Shown here piece after piece: positions 45,893-56,345 of a stretch of DNA of 64,000 nt. The first letter of the stretch is position 1; each line of letters starts with the position of its first letter. The notes under the pieces were generated by a model. That model ran no database searches and had not been told where the DNA came from. It worked only from the letters and a program-made list of their open reading frames with translations. The translations under genes and the position numbers were made by a program. This stretch comes from Hymenopus coronatus (taxonomy: Eukaryota > Arthropoda > Insecta > Mantodea > Hymenopodidae), in the NCBI GenBank assembly GCA_030762935.1, contig CM060895.1, forward strand, positions 73,887,001 to 73,951,000. Reading direction: 5' to 3'.

Positions 45893-46706
45893 AAAATGTT
45901 GTTATGTTATATTCACTTAGTTTTCTCAACCCACTCTTCAACAATTAATATTCTTAAAATGGGTTATTCTTCTACCTACTTCATGCTATTCGAGATAAAA
46001 TTGTAGAAAAGCTTTTATCACACATTTCCTTGTAGATACAATAGGCTTAAGCTATAGCCAAAAGCCCTAAGTGCTGATCGATATGTGATGGGTTTGAAGG
46101 CTCGTTCCCCTTGCATGGCTAGGAGAAGAAAGAAAGAAAGAAACATAAAATGCAATAACGATTTCCCTGTTGAGAAAAGTATAAATCTAGAAAATTCAAA
46201 TCAATAGCAAGGAATATCTCGGAAATGGTGTCTCCACAAAAAAGAAGAAAAAAATTTAATTTTTTGTTGACATTTGTGTACCAAAACTTGATCAGTCTTT
46301 TTCGTGTAATAAAACTTTGTGCATCTCTTACGGTTTACCAGTTATGCAAAAATCATTCAGAAAGAAGAGAATTTATTCCCAAAGTATTCAACATATACAT
46401 TTCATCTGCCGAGAGAATGTCTCAAACATTATATATTTTAATTATAATTGTTGGAAGCATTTTTAGAAAATGAATATACAAACAATAGTTTCATGGGGGG
46501 AGGTTCTTGAAAATCTTCGCTCCGTATCCCTTAGTATTTAACCGACTTTTAGTTATTAAGTTTTGCTGTTCACAGACACGGACCTTTTTCTAAATTCGTT
46601 TATTTTACTCAGGGACTTCAAACTGCGTATTTGTGGTAAAATCTGCGTTTGGAATTTTTGGGTAGATACAGTCCACTTGTATGTGTGTGGTTGAGGAAGT
46701 GAAAAG
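45893..46706 (-). mobile_element. PalR repeat, minus orientation, diverged
   Basis: The tail begins 'gttgttatgttatattcac' and the head ends 'gttgaggaagtgaaaag'. Much of the AC-rich variable site is lost. Confidence 0.7.
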
Positions 46707-46782
46707 AAAAGTTTAAAAAGAGAGGATCTGCCCCTCAGTTCAATCGAGCTAAAGATCGCAGCCACTAGAAAGCTACATACCC

Positions 46783-46786
<4 letters not shown>

Positions 46787-46827
<41 letters not shown>
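46787..46827. repeat. (AT)n microsatellite
   Basis: About 20 AT units, immediately beside the palindrome at 46834. Confidence 0.9.
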
Positions 46828-46829
<2 letters not shown>

Positions 46830-46833
46830 TATA

Positions 46834-46869
46834 GGTTTGCTTTATCTTATATATAAGATAAAGCAAACC
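46834..46869. repeat. Perfect 36-bp palindrome
   Basis: The arm is GGTTTGCTTTATCTTATA and the second arm is its exact complement, with no spacer. With the neighbouring AT run this could extrude as a cruciform. It occurs once in the window. Confidence 0.95.
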
Positions 46870-47216
46870 GGTACTTTGCCTGTTATTTCAAATATATTTG
46901 AGCGATGGAATCAAATTCAGAGTGTCTTCCAGCTGCATTGCTAAGATCATGCAAAAATTGGTTAATTTTTTTTTGTACTTGAGAACTTTTTAATGTTGAA
47001 TATACTATAAAAATCCAACAATAATTTAAGGACACTAGGTATTTGCAACTCAAGCTTGCCGTTTGAGGCCAACTTTGACACTAAGTTTCTTAAAAATTAT
47101 TTAATGTAATTAAATTAAACTTTTGACACTGAAAACATAATTTTTTCCAAACATAAATAATTGCAGATGTGAGCTAAAATCCATTGTTACATACATATCA
47201 TAAATAGTATAGCTAG
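46870..47216. other. AT-rich stretch with no recognised feature
   Basis: Nothing seen beyond short chance frames. Confidence 0.5.
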
Positions 47217-48033
47217 TTTTTACTTTCTCTAGCACATGTTTACGACTTATATAGTAGATAGAGAAGGTATTGTGTACCGCCCAAAAATTCGGTACCGAGA
47301 TTTCACCGGAAATATATATTCCTGAATCCAGAAAAAACATTTTTAGCATCCATATGTATATGGATAGCATAACTCAAAATCGAAAAGTCCGTTAAATATC
47401 AAACTTGGCATTTAAGTTTATTATCTCCCAAGGATGGGAGACGCAGATTTTCAAGAAAAACCTTCCACAACAAACTACCCTTACATGGACAAAAAATCGA
47501 AAATTTTAAGTTTCTCAAAAGTGGCTCTATTTTGATTAAATACTATATAATAAGGATATTTACGTTGCAAATAAAATATAGGTATATTTTGAATTTTCCG
47601 GGAATAGCCGCTGAAGTCCTCTTATTCGGAATGACTTGCATCATTGGTAAATGTAAAATATAGACAAAAGCTTGCTACACTAAATATGAAGATCTCGCCA
47701 AAACACACAATTTATATACTTTACATTTTTGTTGTTGAGCTAACCGTTTCCGAAATATTCCTTGTCATTGGTTTCCATTTTAAAATGCTTATACTATTTC
47801 ACAGGAAGTGATCCGTGTTTCATTTGTTTTACTCCTGGCCATGCAAAGAAGCGAATTTCAATGACAATCGCCTAGTGTATTCATTTATTTCCCTTCTACT
47901 TATAAGGAACTAAGTAACAGGAGTATTCTGCTAATGTTCTTGATTGACATTGAGTGGAAACAAGAATAATCTTCTGTAAGAGGTTTGTGGAACAGCTAAA
48001 GAAAGTCATGCGAATGGAACAATAAGATTTCTT
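47217..48033 (+). mobile_element. PalR repeat, plus orientation, diverged
   Basis: Starts 'tttttactttctctagcac' with a worn palindrome, includes 'ttaaatatcaaacttggca' and ends 'gcgaatggaacaataagatt'. Confidence 0.8.
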
Positions 48034-48088
48034 TAAAAATGTTACACTGAAATCAGTATAATTAGGTGTACTTTTCTATAAAACTGTA

Positions 48089-48845
48089 TTTTTAATCTCT
48101 AGCACTTATGTACAATATATATAGTAGGTAAAGAAGGTATTTACCCAAAAATTCGATACCTATAGTTCAATGGCAATACATGTTTTAGTCTCTCCTGTAT
48201 GTGTATGTCTGAGTGGGTAACAGCGTAGCTCAAAAACTAAAAGTCACTTAAATACTAAAATGGTATTTAAGTTCAGTAGTTTCCAAGGATGTAACATGAA
48301 GATTTTCAGTAAAATCCACCATCCCTAATTACCCATTACATGGAATATTTTTGGAAAATATTGGTAACAATTTTGATTAAAATACCTTATGTTTAAGAAA
48401 TTTGTATAAAAAACAAAATATTGATCTTTATTTTTCTGGGAATAACCTGAGCAAAGCTCTTCATTTCCGATTACTCTTATTTAACGGTAAACTGCAGAGA
48501 TAGACAAAAACGTAAAACACAAAAATGTAGATCTCGTTTAAGCACACAATTTATATCATGTAGATTTTTATTTATAGAGTTAAGCGTTTCCGAGATATTC
48601 TTTGTTGTTGATTTCAGTTTTAAACTATTCAAACACTTTCTCAAACGGGAAGTCATCCTTCCTTTCACATCTCTTTTATTTTACTCCTGGATAGGAAAAC
48701 TTAGTTTCAATTGCTTCACTCAGTGAGCAGCTTTTAGAAAATTTGATTATCGCTTCACCCTAGTGTATTCCCTTTATTTCCTTCTACTTACAAGGAAGGA
48801 AGCAAGCAATAAGACCAATTCTATTAATGCTTATTTCGTTATGTG
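48089..48845 (+). mobile_element. PalR repeat, plus orientation, tail end lost
   Basis: The head is degraded ('atctctagcacttatg'). It ends at 'attaatgcttatttcgtt' within the GCTAAT...ATTAGC stem. Confidence 0.75.
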
Positions 48846-48892
48846 TGTATATATATTAATAGTTTAGATTGGAAAAGTGAGGAATAATTTTA

Positions 48893-49215
48893 GGTGCAAT
48901 GGCCTAAACTACGCCACCTCTTAGACGGAAAAACGAGCAGTAGTTTCGGCTTACCCTCCCCGCGTTTAGGACTGACACTCCCTAGGTCGGCCCCTAGCCA
49001 GACAACGCGAGGAAGTGGATGAAATGAATTGCAAGCGAAATGGATGATATGATGACGGAGCAATTGGTGGAATGTTTGGCGGGGAAACCGAAGGACCGGA
49101 GAATGCCCGCCCAGATGCCCTTCGCCCACCACAAATCCTACATGCGGGCGCTTGGTATCGAACTCGGGCCGCCTAGATGGGTGGCGAGGTGTCTATCACT
49201 TAGCCACGGAGGCTA
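48893..49215 (-). mobile_element. SINE A with extended 3' part, minus strand
   Basis: On the minus strand 'gcctccgtggctaagtgat' (A box) and 'cccgagttcgataccaag' (B box) are followed by 'cgggcattctccggtccttcgg' and 'caaacattccaccaattgctc' in the order of SINE A. The 3' part differs from the copy at 3524. GC content is sharply higher than the flanks. Confidence 0.7.
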
Positions 49216-49907
49216 CTTTAAAAGTGTGCTATTTTATTTATAATGCATATGTAACATTAAACTTAATATATAATTTACACGGAAAATATTTGGAAAAGAT
49301 TGCTGTATTCACTATAAAATTTTAATTAAACTTGTGAAATAATTTTTGAGAAAATTAAAATTAAAACCGGCATTCAAACGGCAGTCAAAAACTTGACTTA
49401 CAGCTTCAATTTCCTTAAGAGCTTCAAACAAGTAATTACTCAAGAGAAACAATCTTCTAACATATATAAAAGCTGTGCCCTTGTGTCATGATAAATAGAT
49501 ATACCTGAAAACCCATTAGCATACAAATCATAAATACCACTGCATTGTAAACAAAAGTATTGGAATAAATTCTGGATAAAATATGCTCAAATTAAGGCCA
49601 GTTTCACATGCCAATTAACATAGTTATCCACGAGAACCAAAAACTCATTTATTATTTATGTGGAGAAAAAATAATCTCATAGCACTGAATAGGACAATTT
49701 CATGGTATATTGCCAGAAGTAACATATAGTCGCAAATTCAGGATGGCTAGAAAGGGTTCAAATCAAAGGGTTAATTTTACACGCGCCGAAACCAGAAAAA
49801 CGGGTTTGAAAGGAAATACAAATTTACGAGAATGGCTTTCGATTAAAAAATTCTCCTCAAATGTTCTTTAAACATTTTTGACCAGCAGGTGGGTATAAAA
49901 ATAAACG
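49216..49907. other. AT-rich region with no recognised feature
   Basis: No repeat landmark and no meaningful frame. Confidence 0.5.
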
Positions 49908-51441
49908 TATCTAACGTGTTCCATTCACACGACTTTCTCTACATTTCTGTAACAAATTATAACTAAAAAGCATATTCTATTTACTTCATACTAATCGAGG
50001 TAAATAATAGCAGAAATGGTACTTGCTTTTTTGTAAACAGAAGGGAAATAAAGGGAATACACTAGGTAAACCGACGGTCAAATGCTTTAAATTTTGTTTG
50101 CTATGGGATTGAAACCCGTTTCTTTTCATGACCAGGAGTAGATAAGTTCCTGTATGTGAAAAGTTATAAGTATTTTAAAACAGAAACTAATAATAAGAAA
50201 TATCTAAAACAAATTATGACATAAATTTTGTGTTTTAACGAGATCTACATTTTTTGCGCAGTAAGATTTTGTCTATATCTTACGGTTTACTACTTAATCC
50301 AGAAAAAGTCAGCCAGAATGAACTGGTCCTCTGAGGCCACTTTCAAACAATTCAAGATATATTAATTTTATTTGTCATGTAAATATCTTTTAACATACGG
50401 TAGATTAATCAAAGGCACTTTTGAGAAAATAAAATTTTCGAAAACTTTTCCATGATAAGGGAAGCTTGAGGTGGGGGGATTTTCCTCAAAATCTTCGTGT
50501 CACATCCTTAGAAGATACTAAACTTACATACCAGGTTTGGTATTTTACCAACTTTTCGTATTTGAGCTATTATCTTCACAGACACACACACATGGACCTT
50601 TTTACTTTCTCTATACGTGCTATGTACATGGTGTATAGAGAAGGTATTTTTCGATTTTTAGAAAAATGTTCGTGTCTATCTGTGTGTCTTTGGGCAGCAT
50701 AGCTAAAAAATGAAAAGTCCGTTAAAAATCAAACTTGGTGTTTAGGTTTGGTATCTTCCAAGGATGCGACACGAAGATTTTCAAGAAAATCCCCCCACTC
50801 CCAACTACCCTTTACATGGAACTTTTTTTGAAAATTTTGATTTTCTAAAAAATGGCTCTAACGATTTTGATTAAAATTTTGTATATTAAAGATATTTACC
50901 TGACATGTAAAATGTATATCTAGAATTTTCTGGGAATAGCCTCTGAAGACTACTTTATTCTGGATGAATTTTACGGAATTTTGCGTAACTGCTAAACCGT
51001 AAGAGATGGACAAAAACTTAACACACAAATACTGTAGAGCACATTAAAAAACACAATTTATGTCATGTATATTTTTTTCGTGGAGTTGATCATTTTGACA
51101 TATTCCTTGTTTTTGGTTTCAGCGTTGCAAAAATTATACTTTTCTCATACAAATTCCTGTCCATACAAACAAAGGAGCTTCAGTCACATAATAGCCAGCT
51201 TATGGTTATCAGTTTAGCCTATAGTACTTCCTTATTTCCCTTCTACTTACAAAGAAGCAAGTAATAAGACTATTTCTGCTATTTTTTTTCGATTAAAATG
51301 AAGTAAATAGATGCATTAGTTTTTTAACAATAATTTTGTTGCAGAGATGTATAGAAAGTCATGTGAATGAAACACATCAGATTTGTATCCACTACTATGT
51401 ATGTACATAGTACAAGGAAGAGAAAGTAATAGAGAAGCTCA
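49908..51441 (-). mobile_element. PalR repeat, minus orientation, split by a plus-strand PalR
   Basis: The body runs 49908-50594 to the AC tract. The plus-oriented copy 50599-51384 follows. After it, 'actactatgtatgtacatag' and 'gaagagaaagtaa' at 51392-51441 look like the missing head. The segment between AC tract and head is deleted, so the join is less clean than at 54714-56345. Confidence 0.6.
50599..51384 (+). mobile_element. PalR repeat, plus orientation, inside another PalR
   Basis: Begins 'tttttactttctctatacgt' with a nearly perfect head and ends 'gaaacacatcagattt'. Part of the region after the head is deleted. Confidence 0.8.
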
Positions 51442-51849
51442 TGCAAATGTGCCGCAACAGATATTTGTTATTTTATCCTACAAGTCTTTCAGGGTTGTTT
51501 TGTAATGTAGCATTGCCAGCAATTGCCTAAAAGAGGCAGTGCAGATTGCCTGCCTGTTTATATGTCGCAGATGATTGAAGTCAACTAAAGTACGTCTGAC
51601 CCTCGTTAAACAGTGCAGCTGTTCTGATTTAATGTCTACTGGGAGCCAAGTCTTGTAATGGATTTACAAGTCGCTGGTTGGGGAACCATTTAAAGGATTC
51701 TTATCAAGACCACTTTCGGTTATGAACAAGTGTGCAAACTTTGCATCACCACCGTCCGCAATTCTCAAGAGCGTACATCTCGTTCCATGTAATTTTCCTT
51801 TTCTGGACACTCCCCCTCTCCCAAATATAACTCTAGTATTTATTTCTTG
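51442..51849. other. Moderate-GC single-copy-looking stretch
   Basis: No feature recognised. Confidence 0.4.
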
Positions 51850-52727
51850 TTTTTACTTTCTCTATACGTACTATGTACATAGTGTATAGAGAACGCATTG
51901 TAAAGCACCTAAAAGTTCGATACCAAGATTTCACCGGAAATACATGTTTTATGACACCCTGAATACAAAAGAAGCATTTTTAGAAAAATGTCCGCGTGTG
52001 TCTGTCTGTGTGTGTGTCTGTGGGCAGCACATCTCAAAAACGAAAAATCCGTTAAATACCAAACTTGGTATTTAAGTTCAGTATCTTCCAAGGATGCGAC
52101 ACGAATATTTTCAAGAAAATCCCCCAACCCCCAACTACCCTTTACATGGAAAAGTTTTCGAAAATTTTTATTTTCTAAAAAATGACTAACGATTTTGATT
52201 AAAATATCGCATATTAAAGCTATATACCTGTAAAATAAAATGTATATCTTGAATTTTATCTGAATATCCTCTGAAGACTACTTTATTCTGGATAAATTTT
52301 ACGGAAATTTGCATATGAGGCAAACCGTAAGAGATAGACAAAAACTTACTTAAAAGAAAACGTAGATCACGTTAAAATATACAATTTATGTCATATACAT
52401 TTTTTTTCCTGGAGTAGATTGTTTTTGAGTTATTATTTGTTATTGGTTTCAGCTTTAAAAAACTTATACTTTCTCATACGGGAATTTGTCAACTCCTATG
52501 CATATAAACAAAGGAACTTCAGTCACATAGGAAACATCTTTTGACGAATACTTTAGCCTATGCTATTTCCTTATTTCCCTTCTACTTGCATTGAAGCAAG
52601 TAATAAGACTACTTCTGCTTATTTTTTCTCTATTAGCATGAAGTAAAAATAAGCATAAGCTTTTTAACAATAATTTGTAACAGACATGTAGAGAAAGTCA
52701 TGTGAATGAAACACATCAGATTTTTTC
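51850..52727 (+). mobile_element. PalR repeat, reference copy, plus orientation
   Basis: I use this copy to define PalR. Order: T5, then ACTTTCTCTATAC and a head palindrome (arms CTCTATAC and GTATAGAG around ACTATGTACATAGT, 51861-51892); 'caccggaaatacatgttt'; a GT-rich variable tract (51993-52022); 'ctcaaaaacgaaaaatccg'; the hairpin AAATACCAAACTTGGTATTT (52054-52073); 'tccaaggatgcgacacgaa'; 'actaccctttacatgga'; 'taacgattttgattaaaat'; 'ccgtaagagatagacaaaaa'; the stem GCTTAT...ATTAGC (GCTAAT in other copies); and the tail 'gtagagaaagtcatgtgaat' with a hairpin ATGTG...CACAT ending CACATCAGA plus T-run. ACTTTCTCTA recurs inverted near both ends. No protein is encoded: frames differ between copies and all carry stops. 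Confidence 0.9.
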
Positions 52728-52759
52728 TTTTATTTTGGTTTGTTGTAAAATTATCAGTG

Positions 52760-52820
52760 CTACATAGAGACGCACAGAATTCCACCTCAAATTTCAATAT
52801 CGAGATTTCAACACAGTTTT
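52760..52820 (+). mobile_element. PalR head-side fragment
   Basis: 'agaattccacctcaaatttc' and 'tatcgagatttcaaca' match the stretch after the head. Confidence 0.5.
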
Positions 52821-52900
52821 TCGGAGTTAATTGGAGGGGCCGCCAGTAAAAGGCAAAGGGGGAAGGTCGGGGACATTCACACACAGCGACCTGTATATCT

Positions 52901-53171
52901 AAAATGTAAATGGCGTGTTATTTATGGACGCTCTTTAACTGCTGCGCTTCTCAGCGTACCATCCTAAATTGGGCGTAAAAGACCGCTTAATTTTGCTCAG
53001 AGGCCTCTCTAACAGGCTTGAGGTTCTTTTACGTGCCGTAAATCTACGACACGCGTCCAACTGCTTTACTTCCCTTCCGATGGAAGCCATGCTAAGGATT
53101 TTTACATCCGAAAAAATCCATCTTCCGCCTTGGGTATATGAAGTTAGCTGGTAACTATTACACCACGGAGG
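52901..53171 (-). mobile_element. SINE C, minus strand
   Basis: On the plus strand it reads 'ttatggacgctctttaactg' to 'actattacaccacggagg'. The B-box region is partly deleted ('ccatcttccgccttgggtat'). Confidence 0.75.
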
Positions 53172-53390
53172 GCAAGTATATGCGCTGTGCGTTAACACCC
53201 CAAGGAGGAAGGGGAGAAGTGAGGTAACCACAGGTGGACCACAGAGTCACGCGAAGTCCCTAACTGTTTATTTGATAGTTCTTCATCCCGGCACAAGGAA
53301 TGCCACGCATCCATCAACATTGAGCTCCGGGTGTTGGCAGGGCAACCGTCCCCTTCCCTGCGGTGACAGCAACCGCAAAGTTGAGCACAA
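53172..53390. other. GC-rich segment of unknown origin
   Basis: Contains 'gaggtaaccacaggtggacc' and 'tgcggtgacagcaaccgc'. It contrasts sharply with the AT-rich flanks and is probably part of an unrecognised retroposon. Confidence 0.35.
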
Positions 53391-53855
53391 GATACACAAA
53401 TTGAGATCTTGTTAAAACAGACAATTTATTTCACATATACTGTAGTGTTTACTGTTTCTGAGATATTCCTTATTATTTGTTTCAAATTTCAATTTGTTCC
53501 TCATCTTATGCATCTCTCGTTTCATCTCTCTTTTGTTTTACTCCTGGTCATGCAAAGCCAACCCAATATCAATTGTTTCACATAGCGACCGCCTTTTAAA
53601 ATATTTGTCTACCTTTAAGACTAGTGTATTATCCTATGTCTCTGCTATTTAGAAGGAATTAATACAATCATTTCTAATCGATTACCACGATGTCGATAAA
53701 GGACTAATCTTTAGTAACAATAGTTTGTACCGTTATCCTAGAAGACGAATGTGGAGTTACTTTAAGCTCCATGGACCCCGAGATCATTTGAGCATCATTT
53801 CACCAATTGCATTCATCCTTCGATATGACCAATCAGGTTAAAAGACGTTAAGCTA

Positions 53856-53908
<53 letters not shown>

Positions 53909-53955
53909 AGAAATAGTTTGTGGAGAACGTTATGTGAATGGAGCACATTATATTT
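53391..53955 (+). mobile_element. PalR 3' half, plus orientation, interrupted by a retroposon tail
   Basis: Runs from 'gagatcttgttaaaacagac' to 'cagacaatagtttgta', breaks at 53730 and resumes at 53912 with 'aatagtttgtggagaacg', ending 'gtgaatggagcacatta'. Confidence 0.7.
53730..53911 (+). mobile_element. 5'-truncated retroposon with A50 tail and target-site duplication
   Basis: A short insert ends 'aggttaaaagacgttaagct', followed by a run of 50 A (53857-53906) and gaag. It is flanked by aatagtttgta (53719-53729) and aatagtttgtg (53912-53922), an 11-bp duplication with one mismatch. The 'gacgttaa' ending before poly(A) is typical of some arthropod LINE 3' ends. The long clean A tail and intact duplication suggest a young insertion. 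Confidence 0.8.
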
Positions 53956-54110
53956 TCCTGTTTTTGTGAACAATACGATCTGAGATACATAGAGGCTTTG
54001 TAGCCCCTCGGTACGAATTCTGCTCAAGGCTTAAAGATGTCTCTTCTGGAAGAAACCTCTCCTTCTCCATTCCTGGGGCTCAACATGCCCAATCAGGTGG
54101 CTTAGAGGAC

Positions 54111-54294
54111 TGGCCCAGGTAGCCGTGGTCGTTGGCGAGTTAGGCGTTGACGTTCTGTGGCGAAAGGGTCCGGGGTTCGAATCCCGCTGTGGGCATGGAT
54201 GTTTAGTATAGTTTGTGTACCATCTAAGTCATTCTATTCTCCAGATGATTAAGTAGGTTACGCCTGAAGGCCAATATATTTTAAATAAAAAGTA
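54111..54294 (+). mobile_element. SINE F, tRNA-derived, with perfect 14-bp target-site duplication
   Basis: The head has 'ggtagccgtggtcgttggcg' and a perfect B box 'ggggttcgaatcccgc', then 'gctgtgggcatggatgttta'. It ends 'ttttaaataaaaagta'. The flanks gtggcttagaggac are identical at 54097-54110 and 54295-54308. At 184 bases, with undamaged boxes, it is one of the youngest insertions here. Confidence 0.9.
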
Positions 54295-54529
54295 GTGGCT
54301 TAGAGGACCGCATTTCCTAATTTCCTATCCCGGAAGTATGCATATGCAGACACCACGCATCAGAACCTGCATTTACTTATCTGCACCTGACAGAGTGAGA
54401 AAGAAAGCTCCATTTAGGCAAAGCCGATGTTTAGAACCTATAAATAAAATGGTGATGTTATAGTAGCTTTTGAAATTATTGTTATTCAAGTAACAACAGG
54501 TTTCAATGTGGCTGTGACCTCGTTTTCAG

Positions 54530-54690
54530 CAACCTGCCATCACTGCTGGTTTACGTTAATTAGAAATTCGACGCCGTGCAATAAATGCTATATTCGATTC
54601 TCGGTAGAAGAAAACTGTTCGTTTTGCAAGACTTTTCCCCCTCGCTTATATTTTCTAACAGAAATGGCAAATGCGAAATGGTTTTCGTAA
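54530..54690 (+). CDS. Possible terminal exon with paired cysteines
   Basis: The frame after a possible acceptor (cgttttcag, AG at 54528-54529) reads TCHHCWFTLIRNSTPCNKC, then IRFSVEENCSFCKTFPPR, and stops at 54690. Three CxxC pairs (CHHC, CNKC, CSFC) with spacings of about 13 and 9 suggest a small zinc ribbon or knuckle module. No family can be named, and no start codon or upstream exon is identified. It lies between a SINE and PalR copies, so a fragment of a transposon zinc-binding protein is an alternative, as is chance. Confidence 0.3.
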
Positions 54691-54713
54691 ATTTTTAATC
54701 ACAAGTACTATAA

Positions 54714-56345
54714 ATTTTACGTTCTCATTCATATACACAGTACGCAGAAAAGATACTGCATTCCACCCAAAAATTTAATACCGAGAATTCACTGGAAACA
54801 CTGGGGTTCACTGAAAGAAAAAATCTGATGTGTTCCATTCACATGACTTTCTCTATATCTCTGCAATAAATTATTTTTAAAAATCTTATGCTTCTATTTA
54901 TTTCCTGCTAATCGAGAAAAAATGAGCAGAAATAGTCCTATTTCTTGCTTCCTTGTAAGTAGAAGCGAAATAAGGGAGTACTATAGGTTAAAGTGATAGT
55001 CAAAAGTCGGTTGCTATGTGACTGAAGTTCCTTTGTTTGTATGGACACGAGTTCACAAAGTCCTGTATCAGAAAAGTATATGTTTTATTGCTGAATCCAA
55101 AAACAAGGAATATCTCACAAACAATCAACTCCACGAAGAATATGTATATAACATAAATTGTGCGTTTTAAAGTGCTCCACATTTGTTGTATGGTAAGTTT
55201 TTGTCCATCTCTTACGGTTTAGCAGTTATACAAAATTCCTAAAGTTGACCCAGAATAAAGAAGTCTTCAGAGGCTATTCCCAGAAAATTCAAAATATACA
55301 TTTTATTTGTCAGGTAAATATCTTTAATATACGATATTTTAATCAAAATCGTTATGGCATTTTTTAGAAAATCAAAATTGTTCCATGTAAAGGGTAGTTT
55401 GGAGTGGCGGGATTTTTCTCAAAATGTTTGTGTCGCATCTCTGGAAGATACTAAACTTAAATACCAAGTTTGGTATTCTACCGACTTTTCGTTTTTGAGT
55501 TACCGTGTTCACTGACACACGGACACACATACACGGACACACATACACGGACCTTTTCCTGAAAATACATTTTTTGGATACAGGGGACCCTAAAACATAT
55601 TTCCGGTGAAATCTCGGTATCGACTTTTTTGTGGAGTGCAATACCTTCTCTATACACTATGTACATAATGCGTATAGATAAAGTGAAAAACACTATAAAA
55701 AGTTTAGCGCGCGCGCCTATGTGTGTCAATAGAATAACACAAAAACAAAAAGTCGTTAAATACTGAACTTTAAGTTCAGCATCTTCTGGGAATACGACAC
55801 GAATAATTTTAAAAATATCTCCCCTTCCAAATTACCCTTATTGGAATTTTTTCGAAAATTAAGACAGTTACATTTTCTCAAACATTAATCTAACAATTTG
55901 TATTAAAATATCACATGTTTAAGATATTTTCATGGCAAATGATGGTTTAGGTAGGTATATCTTGAGAATAGCTTTTAAAGTCCTCTTCATTCTGGATGGA
56001 TTTTGCATACCCGATAAACCATAACCATTTCCGAGTTACCCCTTTTGATGGTATAAATTTGCCAATAGTTAGGCTTTTCTCAAATGGGAAGTTGTGATTC
56101 GATTTTTTTTTACTCCTGGCCATGCAAAGGGAATCGAATTACAGTCATGACAAAGTGACAGCTTTAAAAAGATTTGACTATCACTTTAGCCTAGTGTATT
56201 GACTTGTTTCCTTTATACTTACAAGGAAGCAAGTAATAATGTAAGTTATGCTAATAGTATCTCGATTAGCTTGATGTATGTAAAATAATATTTTATAAGA
56301 ATAGTTTGTTTACAGAACAGTCATGTGAATGGAACACATCAGATC
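54714..56345 (+). mobile_element. PalR repeat, plus orientation, split by a minus-strand PalR
   Basis: The head side (54714-54815, 'cattccacccaaaaattt' to 'ggttcactgaaag') and the rest (55691-56345, from 'cactataaaaagtttagcg' through a CG-rich variable tract to 'gaatggaacacatcaga') join into a continuous PalR when the copy in between is removed. Confidence 0.75.
54816..55690 (-). mobile_element. PalR repeat, complete, minus orientation, inserted in PalR
   Basis: Runs from 'aaaaaatctgatgtgttcc' to 'gtatagataaagtgaaaaac'. The flanks are GAAAAAA on the left and GAAAAAC on the right, a probable A-rich 6-7-bp target-site duplication. This fixes the ends of the mobile unit as TCTGATG and ACTTT(A/C)TC. 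Confidence 0.85.

Noticed and set aside
51850..52727. PalR as a Helitron
   Set aside because: It has a hairpin near one end, but I see no 5' TC / 3' CTRR ends or AT target dinucleotide, and the nested copy suggests a short duplication, which Helitrons do not make.
51850..52727. PalR as a SINE or LINE tail
   Set aside because: No A tail consistently on one side only, no polymerase III boxes and no reverse-transcriptase motif.
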